Shown in pieces: positions 1 through 12,100 of a stretch of 64,000 nt of DNA (position 1 is the stretch's first letter; each line of letters starts with the position of its first letter). This DNA is from Dyadobacter sp. CECT 9275 (GTDB lineage: Bacteria; Bacteroidota; Bacteroidia; Cytophagales; Spirosomataceae), in assembly GCF_907164905.1 (NCBI RefSeq), contig NZ_CAJRAF010000002.1, positions 186,001-250,000 on the forward strand, given 5' to 3'. The notes beneath the pieces were generated by a model. It did not search any database. It saw only the letters and a program-made list of their open reading frames with translations, and had not been told where the DNA came from. A program made the translations under genes and the position numbers.

Positions 1-5
1 CAAAA

Positions 6-1938
<1,933 letters not shown>

Positions 1939-1969
1939 TAACTGATAGGATTGATTATTGAAATAAACT

Positions 1970-2011
1970 AAAGAGGACAGGATGGCTCATATTGGCCTGG
2001 CGGTCCTCTTT
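1970..2011. terminator. Bidirectional hairpin terminator between convergent genes
   Basis: Arms AAAGAGGAC (1970-1978) and GTCCTCTTT (2003-2011) form a perfect 9-bp stem. T-rich sequence follows on the plus strand and A-rich sequence precedes it, so it can end both metY (plus) and the lipoprotein gene at 2073-2465 (minus). Confidence 0.75.
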
Positions 2012-2072
2012 ATTATTTCTTTGCAGCATATATCCCGTTTAACGGGGCAACCGTACAGTCGTAACCGGGCTT

Positions 2073-2465
2073 TCAGATAACCGCTTCCTTTCCTTTAAAT
2101 TTTATCTCGTTTATCTCAATCGGCTGATTGCCAATCCATAACATGGTATTAATACCGTCAGGACGCCCACAGGATCGTTTCAAATTCCCCGTAATTATAA
2201 AATCAGGTTGTTGTACATCGCCGGTTATAGCCCATGAGCTATCTACCTCACAAGCTTCAACAATTTGGTAGGTATTCCCGTTTGTCCCCTTTTCCCTGAT
2301 CCCAAAGATACCCCTTCCGTAATGGACCGCCTCCACCTTCTCCACTTTACGTATCACCACATCTCCGCATCCGCATGCCGGGGTTGCCTCCTTTTTCTGA
2401 CACGAAAACATTGATAAAACCGATAAAGCCAGCAGGCCGTTTACATATTTTCCTATTCTCTTCAT
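2073..2465 (-). CDS. Small hypothetical lipoprotein
   Basis: Function not recognised. The 130-residue product begins with a lysine-containing n-region, a short hydrophobic core and a lipobox ending in SMFSC (Cys22), so it should be a lipid-anchored envelope protein. The mature part starts with a Cys-rich stretch (CGCGD) and contains two more cysteines (EACEVDSSW and KRSCGRPDG), which could form disulfides in the periplasm. The pattern resembles small uncharacterised lipoproteins of Cytophagales. It is read in the same direction as the peptidase lipoprotein gene upstream but is separated from it by a terminator, so it probably has its own promoter. Confidence 0.7.
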   Translation of the reverse strand: MKRIGKYVNGLLALSVLSMFSCQKKEATPACGCGDVVIRKVEKVEAVHYGRGIFGIREKGTNGNTYQIVEACEVDSSWAITGDVQQPDFIITGNLKRSCGRPDGINTMLWIGNQPIEINEIKFKGKEAVI

Positions 2466-2530
2466 TTGTGTCAGGGATTAAGTATATTTCAGTAGACACA
2501 TATATTTTTATATCCGTTGCTGGAAATCTG

Positions 2531-2581
2531 AAAAAAAAACGAAAAAATAATGGGCCGACCCGAAATCCCGGACGGCCCATT
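2531..2581 (-). terminator. Rho-independent terminator of the S9 peptidase gene
   Basis: Stem AATGGGCCG (2549-2557) with CGGCCCATT (2573-2581); reading on the minus strand it is followed by two long T runs (A runs at 2531-2548 on the plus strand). It lies 38 bases after the peptidase stop codon. Confidence 0.8.
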
Positions 2582-2618
2582 ACAAGATGAAAAACCGAAT
2601 TATATAACAACTTAATAA

Positions 2619-4763
2619 TCAATCCATTATTCCTTCCAAAGCGAACAAAAAGGCGTACTGTAATGCCACTTCTTTCAGAAAATCAAAGCGCCCGGAAGCA
2701 CCGCCATGTCCTGCTTCCATATTGGTTTTAAGCAACAGAATATTCTGATCCGTTTTATGCGTTCTCAAACGGGCCACCCATTTGGCAGGCTCAAAATACT
2801 GCACCTGACTGTCGTGTAATCCCGTGGTTACCAACATATTGGGATATGCCTTTTTAGCCACGTTGTCATAGGGAGAGTATGATTTCATATAAAAGTACGC
2901 TTCCTTCTCTTTTGGATTCCCCCACTCGTCAAACTCATTGGTAGTCAAGGGGATACTCTCATCCAGCATGGTTGTTACCACATCCACAAACGGAACATCC
3001 GCGATAACCCCATGCCATAGGTCCGGACGAAGGTTCACGACAGCACCCATCAGCAAGCCGCCTGCACTTCCACCTTCGGCATACAAATGTTGTTTTGAGG
3101 TATACTGCTGGCTGATGAGATACTCGGCACAGGCAATAAAATCGGTAAAAGTGTTTTTCTTCTTAAACAATTTACCATCCTCATACCACTGCCTGCCCAT
3201 TTCCTGCCCTCCCCTGATGTGCGCAAGAGCAAAAATAAAGCCGCGGTTCAACAGGCTCAGCCTGCCGGAACTAAAACCTGCATCCATACTATTGCCGTAA
3301 GAGCCATATCCATACAGCAGCAGCGGCGCGTTCCCATCCTTCCTGGTCCCTTTTTTGTACACAAGCGAAATGGGTACCTTCACGCCATCCGCTGCGGTGG
3401 CATACAGTCGTTCCGTGACATACTCCTCCGGCGAATAGCCGCCCACAACTTCCTGACGCTTTTTAAGCTCCTTATCCCTTGTTTCCATGTTGTAATCGTA
3501 CACAGAATTCGGCGTGGTAAGCGACGTATAAATATATCTCAGGTTAGCAGTATTGAACTCCGGATTGGAGCCAGCGTAGGCGGTATATGCGGGTTCTCCG
3601 AAATCCACATAATGTTCCGTCCCGTTCTTTTCATTCCTGATGCGCAGTTGCAGCAAGCCGTTTTTTCTTTCGGTAACAACCAGAAAATCCTTAAAAACAT
3701 CGATTTCCTCCAGCAGTACATCAGGCCTGTGAGGGATCACTTCCTTCCAGTTTTCCACGCCCGTCCGAGACAAAGCCGTTTCCATCAACCTGAAATTCAA
3801 GGCATCCTTGTTCGTCACAATCAAAAACCTGTCATTCTGGTGATCCACGTCGTACAATACGTCCTTCAAACGGGGTTGAAACAGCTCAAAATTTCCTTCT
3901 GGCCGATCCGCATCCAATATACGTACCTCAGAAGACATGGTGGCCGAGGAACTGATCAGAATGTACTTTTCCGACTTCGTTTTGCCTACGCCAATGTAGT
4001 TGCTCTTGTCCTTTTCATGGTAAACAACCACATCTTTTTTCGCTTCCGTACCCAGCTTGTGTCTCTTTATTTTCTCGCTGAGCAGCGTTTTCGAATTTGT
4101 AGCAGTATAAAACAGTGTTTTATTATCATTTCCCCAAACCGAACCACCGCTGGTAGGGAAAATAGCGTCTGTGAGCAGTTCGCCCGTCGCCAGATTTTTA
4201 ACATAAATCGTATACTGTCTTCTGGAAACCGTATCCACACCAAATGCGAGCAGGTTATTGTCAGGACTGATATTAAACCCGGCCACCGAATAGTAGGCAT
4301 GCCCAATAGCGAGTTGATCTACATCCAGCAGAATTTCCTCCGGGGCTCCCAGCGAGCCCTTTTTACGACAATATTTATAATATTGCTCCCCTTCCTCACT
4401 TCTTGTATAGTAAAAATATCCATTATGAAACACCGGCACCGACTCATCTTTCTCCTTAATGCGCACCTTCATTTCATCGAAAAGTGACTTTTGGAAAGCA
4501 TCGGTACCTGCCATCATGGCATCGGTATAGGCATTTTCCTCATTCAGGTACTTTACAACCTCCGCGCTGTCGGGCCCCTGCGTGAAAAAATCGGCCATCC
4601 AGTAATATTCGTCATTGCGTTTGTCGCCATGCATTCCTGTTTCATGATCCTTTTTTTCTGCTACGGGAGGAGTCAGCCCCGGCCATTGATACGTATCCTT
4701 CACTTTATTTTTTTGGTTACACGAAAAAACAATAACAGACAAAACCACCAAAATGATTCTCAT
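2619..4763 (-). CDS. Prolyl oligopeptidase family (S9A, oligopeptidase B-like) lipoprotein
   Basis: Serine peptidase that cleaves short peptides after proline or basic residues; here predicted to be an envelope lipoprotein because the N-terminus MRIILVVLSVIVFSC is a lipoprotein signal with Cys15. The N-terminal seven-bladed propeller (about residues 60-440) is followed by the alpha/beta-hydrolase domain. The catalytic triad is visible: Ser566 in GGSAGG, Asp651 in GLHDSQV and His686 in AGHGGASGRF. The sequence HIRGGQEMGRQWYEDGK is typical of the oligopeptidase B/prolyl oligopeptidase family. The start at 4763 (ATG) is preferred to a TTG at 4778. About 714 residues is the normal length. Exact P1 specificity is not decidable from sequence. 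Confidence 0.93.
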   Translation of the reverse strand: MRIILVVLSVIVFSCNQKNKVKDTYQWPGLTPPVAEKKDHETGMHGDKRNDEYYWMADFFTQGPDSAEVVKYLNEENAYTDAMMAGTDAFQKSLFDEMKVRIKEKDESVPVFHNGYFYYTRSEEGEQYYKYCRKKGSLGAPEEILLDVDQLAIGHAYYSVAGFNISPDNNLLAFGVDTVSRRQYTIYVKNLATGELLTDAIFPTSGGSVWGNDNKTLFYTATNSKTLLSEKIKRHKLGTEAKKDVVVYHEKDKSNYIGVGKTKSEKYILISSSATMSSEVRILDADRPEGNFELFQPRLKDVLYDVDHQNDRFLIVTNKDALNFRLMETALSRTGVENWKEVIPHRPDVLLEEIDVFKDFLVVTERKNGLLQLRIRNEKNGTEHYVDFGEPAYTAYAGSNPEFNTANLRYIYTSLTTPNSVYDYNMETRDKELKKRQEVVGGYSPEEYVTERLYATAADGVKVPISLVYKKGTRKDGNAPLLLYGYGSYGNSMDAGFSSGRLSLLNRGFIFALAHIRGGQEMGRQWYEDGKLFKKKNTFTDFIACAEYLISQQYTSKQHLYAEGGSAGGLLMGAVVNLRPDLWHGVIADVPFVDVVTTMLDESIPLTTNEFDEWGNPKEKEAYFYMKSYSPYDNVAKKAYPNMLVTTGLHDSQVQYFEPAKWVARLRTHKTDQNILLLKTNMEAGHGGASGRFDFLKEVALQYAFLFALEGIMD

Positions 4764-5545
4764 GATTCTTAAATTCAATGATAAAGAAATAAATCCTATT
4801 TAATACAAACAAAAGAAAACAACGTTACAACCTCATTCACAGATTGGACATAAAACCTCAAAAACATAATTAAAGTACTTTACTTTTAATATTTCATTTA
4901 ATTATCATATATATTTTACTTTTAATATTTTCTATATGTAACCATCTCATAAACAGATCATTAAAATCTGTCCTAATCATATTAAGTTTTAAAAGAATTA
5001 TATAAATTAATACATTTTAAACTATTTAAAAGAAATAAACTATTAATACATATAATTAATTCACAAACTAGTAATTTGTGCTAATAGTCAGATACTTTTG
5101 AACTGTATAGCATGAATAAAAAGTACGATCCGAATAGTACGCATCATTCATACGCTATCTAATAAACATACAACACTTATTTATCATAATATACTTTAAT
5201 TACATTATTTATATATTATATTAATAAATAAATTTTAAAAATATAATATATTCAATACTTTTAATATATACTAAATATATAAATCTTTAAAAAAGCTCAA
5301 TTCTATAATACTTTTACCACGGGTGAAATGATTTTTACTTATCATTAGATTAATACTTTCCTACCTGATGAGACCACCAGGTACTTTTCATACTAAATTA
5401 GCTATTCATACTTTTAGTATACTGAATTAAAATTAATCTTTTAATACTTATATAACTTTTAATACTTTAACGAATATCATGTAGAGAAGACGCCGGTACC
5501 ATACCAGAAATACTAGCGGGCATCAATTCATCTCCGTCAAAATCT
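4764..5545. other. Long AT-rich intergenic region with repeated ACTTTTAATA motif
   Basis: No convincing gene in almost 800 bases. The stretch is extremely A+T rich and contains four exact copies of ACTTTTAATA (4882-4891, 4918-4927, 5257-5266, 5455-5464) plus variants (ACTTTTAGTA at 5410-5419; a TCTTTTAATA just before 5450). The first two copies sit in a longer 16-base direct repeat (4879-4894 and 4915-4930). It separates the divergently read S9 peptidase and polA. It may carry promoters or act as a protein-binding or curved region; no function is demonstrated. Confidence 0.5.
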
Positions 5546-5553
5546 TATATTTG
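5546..5553 (+). promoter_or_regulatory. -7 box (TATATTTG) of polA
   Basis: TATATTTG fits TAnnTTTG exactly and lies 21 bases before the polA ATG. A TTTG element at the ideal 19-base spacing is absent, so the promoter is only partly supported. Confidence 0.5.
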
Positions 5554-5574
5554 AGTTTCGTTAAATACTGACTC

Positions 5575-8448
5575 ATGGACAAACCCGTTCACAAGCTTTT
5601 TCTTCTCGACGCCATGGCGTTGATCTACCGCGCACACTTTGCATTCATCAAGGCACCGCGCATTACCTCCAAAGGCTTAAATACCAGCGCTGTTTTCGGC
5701 TTTACCAATACATTGCTCGAGGTTTTACAAAAAGAGAAACCGACCCATATCGGCGTCGCTTTTGATACTGCCGCTCCAACTTTCCGTCATATACAATTTG
5801 AGGCTTATAAAGCACAGCGCCAGGAACAACCCGAAGATATTACGGTGGCCATTCCGCTGGTCAAAAAACTGCTGGAAGCGATGTGTATCCCGGTGCTGGT
5901 ACTGGACGGCTTCGAGGCCGACGATATCATTGGTACCATTGCCAAAGAAGCCTCCAAAGAGGGATTTGAGGTATACATGATGACACCCGACAAGGACTAT
6001 GGCCAGCTGGTGGAACAATACGTGCACATTTACAAGCCCGCTTTTATGGGCAAAGGGGCGGAAATTCTCGGCGTTCAGGAAGTACTTGACCGCTGGCAGA
6101 TCAAGCGCATTGACCAGGTAGTGGATATCCTTGGCTTAATGGGTGACGCCGTGGACAATATTCCCGGCATCCCCGGGGTGGGCGAAAAAACCGCACAAAA
6201 GCTCATAGAGGAATACGATACCATTGAAAACCTGATTGCGCATGCTGGGGAAATCAAAGGAAAACTGGGTGAAAAAATCAGAGAAAATTTCGACAAAGCG
6301 TTGCTTAGCAAACAGCTCGCTACGATTGATATCAAAGTTCCGGTACCGTTTGACGCCGAGGATCTCACCGTATGCAGCCCGGATACGGAGAAAATCATAG
6401 CGCTCTTTGACGAACTGGAATTTAAAACCTTACGCCAGCGCGTGCTGGGAACGGCCATGCCAGCAGCGGCCGCCCTTCTTCCTACACCAAAGCAAAAAAC
6501 GGCAGATAAGAAAGGGCAGTTGGATCTTTTTGGCAACCCGACGGAAGAACTTGGGAGCCAGCCGGCCGTGATCAGTGAAAACTTTGCGGACCCGGACCAG
6601 CCTGATACCGGAGAAACACAGGCATTACTCCCCAAAAGGACTATCGACAATTCGTTTCACCGTTACCATACCGTTGATACCCCCGAGCTGATGCAAAGCC
6701 TGGCCTATTACCTGAGCCAGCAGGAGTCCTTTTGTTTTGACACCGAAACCAATTCGCTGGATGCCGTCAATGCAGAGCTGGTAGGTATGTCGTTTGCTTA
6801 TCTGGCGGGTGAAGCCTTTTACATCCCGGTTCCTGCAAACCAGGCTGAAGCGCAGCAAATCGTAGATGTTTTCAAAGAAGTATTCGAAAATGAAAAGATT
6901 GGGAAGATAGGTCAGAATATCAAATACGACCTGCTGGTACTGAAGAATTATGGCGTTGACGTAAGAGGTAAGCTCAGCGATACCATGCTGGCCCATTACC
7001 TGCTCGAACCGGACAAACGGCACGGAATGGATCTGCTTTCAGAAAGTTACCTGAATTACACTCCGGTTTCGATCACCGAACTGATCGGTAAAAAAGGCGT
7101 CCGCCAGGGAAATATGCGGGACGTACCCATCCCCGAAATTACCCAGTACGCCGGTGAGGACGCCGATATTACGTTCCGGCTCAATACCATTTTTACAAAG
7201 GAACTGCCCAAGTATAACGCACAAAAGCTATTTGAAACAGTAGAAATGCCGCTCGTGCAGGTACTGTCGGACATGGAAAGCACGGGGGTGAGGATCGACA
7301 GCAACGCCCTTGCAGAAATGTCCAGATTACTGGAAAATGACATGCGGGTGACCGAATCTCAGATTTTTGAGGCGGCCGGTACTTCCTTCAATATCAGTTC
7401 TCCCAAGCAGCTTGGTGAAGTTCTGTTCGATAAAATGAAACTGATTGCCAAGCCCAAAAAGACCAAAACAGGACAATACGCGACGGGTGAAGATATTCTT
7501 TCGGAACTGGAAAACGACCATGAAATTGCACGTAAAATACTGGATTTTAGAGAATTACAAAAATTAAAATCAACCTATGTAGATGCCTTGCCAACCCTGG
7601 TAAGCCCCAGAACCGGACGTATACATACCTCGTACAACCAGGCAGTTGCGGCCACCGGGCGGCTGAGCTCTACCAATCCCAATCTACAGAATATCCCCAT
7701 CCGCACACCGCGCGGGAAGGAAATCAGAAGGGCTTTTATTCCCTCTTCCGACGCATTCCAAATCCTTTCGGCGGATTATTCGCAGATTGAACTTCGGATC
7801 ATGGCAGCATTCAGTGAAGATACGAGTATGATTGAGGCATTTAACCAGGGACGGGATATCCATGCCACCACTGCCAGTAAGGTGTTTAAGGTAGATCTGG
7901 ACGCCGTTACCTCTGACATGCGGAGGAAGGCCAAAATGGTAAATTTTGGAATTATCTATGGCATATCGGCTTTCGGGCTGGCTCAGCGGCTGGCAATACC
8001 CCGTGGTGAAGCTGCCGAAATTATCAGAGCCTATTTCGAAGAATTTCCGGCTATCAAAGCTTATATGGACCGGGTGGTCAACGATGCGCGGGAGCATCAT
8101 TTTGTGGAAACCATTCTGGGCCGCAGGAGGTACCTGGCAGACATCAATTCTCGCAACCAGACCAACCGGGGATATGCGGAACGAAATGCTATAAACGCAC
8201 CGATCCAGGGATCCGCAGCGGATATGATTAAAGTGGCGATGATCAATATCCATGATTTTATGAAATCGGAAAACCTCCGGTCGCGTATGATCCTGCAGGT
8301 TCATGATGAACTCGTGTTTGAGGCGCATAAAGACGAAATTCCTTTACTCCGGGAAAAAGTAGATGAATTAATGCGCACCGCCATTTCACTACCCGTCAGG
8401 ATGGAAACAGGGATCGGGATAGGCGCCAACTGGCTCGAAGCACACTGA
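5575..8448 (+). CDS. polA: DNA polymerase I with intact proofreading domain
   Basis: Family A polymerase for Okazaki-fragment processing and repair synthesis. Three domains in order: 5'-3' flap nuclease (about 1-290), 3'-5' exonuclease (about 360-550) and polymerase (about 560-957). The proofreading site is complete: Asp389 and Glu391 (FDTETN), Asp452 (IKYDLL), Tyr525 and Asp529 (YAGED). Polymerase motif A has Asp734 (ADYSQIELR), the O-helix RRKAKMVNFGIIYG carries Phe791, and motif C has Asp911 (QVHDELVFE). At 957 residues it is full length. It is monocistronic: a -7 box lies upstream and a hairpin terminator begins 22 bases after the stop. A linker of about 80 polar residues (Q/E/P rich) joins the flap and exonuclease domains. 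Confidence 0.98.
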   Translation: MDKPVHKLFLLDAMALIYRAHFAFIKAPRITSKGLNTSAVFGFTNTLLEVLQKEKPTHIGVAFDTAAPTFRHIQFEAYKAQRQEQPEDITVAIPLVKKLLEAMCIPVLVLDGFEADDIIGTIAKEASKEGFEVYMMTPDKDYGQLVEQYVHIYKPAFMGKGAEILGVQEVLDRWQIKRIDQVVDILGLMGDAVDNIPGIPGVGEKTAQKLIEEYDTIENLIAHAGEIKGKLGEKIRENFDKALLSKQLATIDIKVPVPFDAEDLTVCSPDTEKIIALFDELEFKTLRQRVLGTAMPAAAALLPTPKQKTADKKGQLDLFGNPTEELGSQPAVISENFADPDQPDTGETQALLPKRTIDNSFHRYHTVDTPELMQSLAYYLSQQESFCFDTETNSLDAVNAELVGMSFAYLAGEAFYIPVPANQAEAQQIVDVFKEVFENEKIGKIGQNIKYDLLVLKNYGVDVRGKLSDTMLAHYLLEPDKRHGMDLLSESYLNYTPVSITELIGKKGVRQGNMRDVPIPEITQYAGEDADITFRLNTIFTKELPKYNAQKLFETVEMPLVQVLSDMESTGVRIDSNALAEMSRLLENDMRVTESQIFEAAGTSFNISSPKQLGEVLFDKMKLIAKPKKTKTGQYATGEDILSELENDHEIARKILDFRELQKLKSTYVDALPTLVSPRTGRIHTSYNQAVAATGRLSSTNPNLQNIPIRTPRGKEIRRAFIPSSDAFQILSADYSQIELRIMAAFSEDTSMIEAFNQGRDIHATTASKVFKVDLDAVTSDMRRKAKMVNFGIIYGISAFGLAQRLAIPRGEAAEIIRAYFEEFPAIKAYMDRVVNDAREHHFVETILGRRRYLADINSRNQTNRGYAERNAINAPIQGSAADMIKVAMINIHDFMKSENLRSRMILQVHDELVFEAHKDEIPLLREKVDELMRTAISLPVRMETGIGIGANWLEAH

Positions 8449-8469
8449 TATCAACAGCATTTTTTGTAC

Positions 8470-8501
8470 AACCTCAGTTTCCCGGAAGCTGAGGTTTTTT
8501 C
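8470..8501 (+). terminator. Rho-independent terminator of polA
   Basis: Stem AACCTCAG (8470-8477) with CTGAGGTT (8489-8496), extended inward by TTCC/GGAA, then a run of six T. Confidence 0.9.
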
Positions 8502-9117
8502 ATTTTATAATCACAATTTAACAATTACTTTACAAGCAAAAATGGGCCATAGTAGCGGCGATGTGTGAAATTTGCAGCTGGATTAGTGATCCGGGACAAA
8601 AAAGTCATAAAAACCGGGCGGTTTAAAAACTATATTGTTTACAGATAAAAGTGCATTTTTAATCAAAAAATTGATTTTGAAGAATTTAATAATTAATTTT
8701 CAATACAGCAATCAGTTACTTACAATAGTCCAAATAAAGTACAGGTAAGTATTCACGTGTGAGCGCATTTAACATGGCGTTTTTGTTAAGTATATATTAA
8801 CACTAAATTCAGGCTTTTTCACTCAACAGATGCTTATGATAAACTCCTACTTTTTAATAAATATCCGTTACCGTCCCACCAGTATTCCCGCTGACTTAGC
8901 CGTCCGGCCAGTCACAACATGGTGCCGGTATGTGTCGGCAAAAAACAGCAGCGTGTTTTTAATATAGTCTCAGTACCCACATCAATACCCGTCAGGACAT
9001 ATACAGTCTCATTACCTGTTTATATGCCCCGATGTCCTTGTTAGCAAAAATAGCAGTACCCCATTACCACTTTTATTACCAAGTTAATTTTTCTTTTGAT
9101 CACCTAATTCAATTATC
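8502..9117 (+). other. Intergenic leader region before the first SusC gene
   Basis: About 600 bases without a credible gene. It holds a short inverted repeat TGTTAA (8784-8789) / TTAACA (8797-8802) around GTATATA that could be an operator, and several C-rich 'TACCCG/TACCTG'-like words near 8985-9020. No exact TAnnTTTG promoter was found close to the SusC start. Long untranslated leaders are common before SusC genes in this phylum. Confidence 0.35.
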
Positions 9118-12100
9118 ATGTCTGAAACTGTTTTACCCAGAAAAACCTTGCGGAAGTTTTCCCGCATTATTTTCTGCCACAGTATCCTAACCTGTGCAGC
9201 CGTGAGCCTGCCCGCCGTTCATGCGATGCCTGTGGTAGTAGCTTCCAAAATTGACAAAACCATTACCGGAAAAATTTCCGATGAGAACGGGGTGGGCCTG
9301 CCCGGTGTAAGTGTGATAATGAAGGGCAGCACAACAGGAACCATTTCTGACTCAGAAGGCAAGTATACCATTTCGCTGCCCAATAACGGTGCCATACTGA
9401 TATACTCCTATGTAGGTTACCTTTCCAAAGAAATCAACGTAACCACGGCGTCCAACATTGATGTAGTGATGGAACCCGATGTACGCAACCTCAACGAGGT
9501 GGTAGTTACCGCTTTGGGTATCAAAAAGGAATCAAAAAGGCTGGGTTATGCCGTTCAGGAATTGAAAGGCGGGGACCTTGACAAGGCACGCGAAACCAAC
9601 TTCGTGAGCGGATTGGCTGGGAAAGCGGCTGGTGTGCAGGTGATGAGCAGCCCAAGCGGCGTCGGTGGATCTGCCCGGGTGACCATACGTGGCGATAAAT
9701 CGTTGGATATCAACAAAAACCAGCCACTATTTGTGATCGACGGGGTACCTATCACCAATGAACTGACAGGATCAAGCGGAAGATCTTACCAGGAAATTGA
9801 TTATGGAAACGGTGCTTCGCAGATCAACCCGGATGATGTAGAATCCATGACCATTCTGAAAGGTGCCAATGCTGCGGCACTTTATGGTTCTAGAGCTGCC
9901 AACGGGGTGATTGTAATCACCACGAAATCGGGTAAAAACAGCAAAGGACTTGGTGTAAGTGTTAATGCAGGCCTCACATTTGAAAACCCGCTTGTATTAC
10001 CTGAATTCCAAAAAGTATACGGCCAGGGTAACAACGGAGTATTCAGTTTTGTGGATGGAAACGGCGGTGGTATTGCTGATGGTGTGGACGAAAGCTGGGG
10101 ACCCAAAATGGACGGTACGCTGATTGCACAGCATAACTCTCCTACTTCCAAAGGCTTCCGCGGCGGGGATATCTCGCTGGTTGACGATGGTAGCCTTGGA
10201 ACCGCAACAGATATGAATGCACGCGGCACCATCACCCCAACACCCTTTCGGCCAGGCAATAACCTGAAAGAATTCTACGAAACAGGGATCACCAACAATA
10301 CCAACGTATCGGTTACAGGTTCCAATGAAAAAGGAGATTTCCGGCTTTCCTATACCCTGCTCGACCAGAAAGGGATTATTCCTAATACCGATCTGAAAAG
10401 GAATACCTTCGCCATCAACGCGGGTTACAACCTTTCTCCCAAACTGACTGTACGGGTGGCAGGTAACTACATCAACAGTGTCAGTGATAACCGTCCCAGC
10501 CTTACCTACGGAACGGAAAGCATCATTTACCTGCTGCATTGCTGGATGGGCCAGCACGTGGACCTGAACAGCCTGAAACAATACTGGATGCCTGGTATGG
10601 AAGATCGCCAGCAATTCAACTTCAATTATAACTATCACGATAACCCTTACTTCAACCTTTACGAAAATACCAACAGCCAGTCGGCAAACCGTATTTTTGG
10701 AAATATCTCCGTTCGTTATACTTTCAACGACTGGCTGAGCCTGCAGGTACGCGGCGGAACCGATTTCAATAACGATCTCAGAAAACGGAAAAGAGCCTTC
10801 AGTACACAGCGTTTTCCTTTTGGTAGTTACCGTGAAGAAAGGGTTCGTAATGGTGAGTCCAACTTTGACTTCCTGTTTAGTGTAAACAAGGATATCAGCG
10901 AGAAATTCTCTTTCGGTGCCAACTTCGGGGGTAACCGCCAAAGCAGCAAAATGAACAATTTTGAGGTAACTGCTCCTCAGCTTCTGATCCCTGGCATTTA
11001 CAGCTTTAACAATACCAAAGTTGCCCTGGTAAGTTCTATCTACGATGGCAACAAGGTAATCAACAGCTTGTATGGTTCCGTTCAGCTTGGTTACAACAAT
11101 TACCTTTTTCTTGACGTAACGGCACGTAACGACTGGTCTACCGCGCTTACTTTACCCGCAGCGGTTGATACGCTTGGTAAAACGGTAAACTCCTATTTCT
11201 ACCCTTCTGCGTCTTTAAGTGCCGTGGTATCTGATATGGTCCGGATGCCAGAATGGGTATCTTTTGGTAAAGTCCGCACCAGCGTTGCCCAGGTGGGTAA
11301 TGATACCGATCCTTATCGTTTTACAGCTGGCTACGGCCGTTCTGATCCTTGGGGAGAATACCCTGTTTACTCTTCTTCGGCCTCTCTTGTTAACTATAAC
11401 CTGAAACCGGAGATCAGTACCTCCTTTGAAATTGGAACCGAATGGCGTTTCCTGAAAAACCGCGCAGGCCTCGACTTCACTTTTTATAACATCAATACAA
11501 GAAACCAGATTTTGCCTTCGGTACCTGTTTCGATCACATCAGGATATAGCAACCGTATCGTAAACGCAGGTGAGATCAGGAACTACGGATATGAATTAAT
11601 GCTGCACGGAACACCGGTAATCGTGGGAGATTTCAAATGGGATATCAATGTGAACTGGTCTGCCAACCGCAGCAAAGTGGTGAAGTTTGACGGTGACGTT
11701 GAAAATTACCAGATGGTGGAGCGGCACGGGGTATCTATCCAGGCACGTGTAGGAGAGAGAATGGGTGATATGTATGCGATAGACCTGAAAAAGGTAGAAG
11801 ACAAAAACAGCCCATACTATGGTCAGCAGATTTTCAACGAGTCGGGCAGGTTTGTCGGAACAGACAACCTGGTGAAAGTGGGAAATTACAATGCCAACTG
11901 GATGGCAGGTATCCGTAACACATTTACCTACAAAAACTTTGCGTTGAGCGGGCTACTGGATATACGTCACGGCGGACAGGTTTTCTCTGAAACATTTGTA
12001 GTCGGACTGGAAGCAGGTCAGGTGATAGAAACGTTGGAAGGCCGTGCAAACGGATATGACATTAGCCAGCCAGGTAACGGGGTGATCGGAAAAGGTGTGA

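Noticed and set aside
3219..4487. 422-residue plus-strand frame
   Set aside because: It lies entirely antisense within the S9 peptidase gene, whose protein has intact catalytic motifs; the frame has no recognisable features and codon use is that of the complementary strand.
4764..5545. Replication origin in the AT-rich region
   Set aside because: No DnaA-box cluster and no dnaA or dnaN neighbour; AT richness alone is insufficient.
9997..10941. 314-residue minus-strand frame
   Set aside because: Antisense to the well-supported SusC gene, with no family features.
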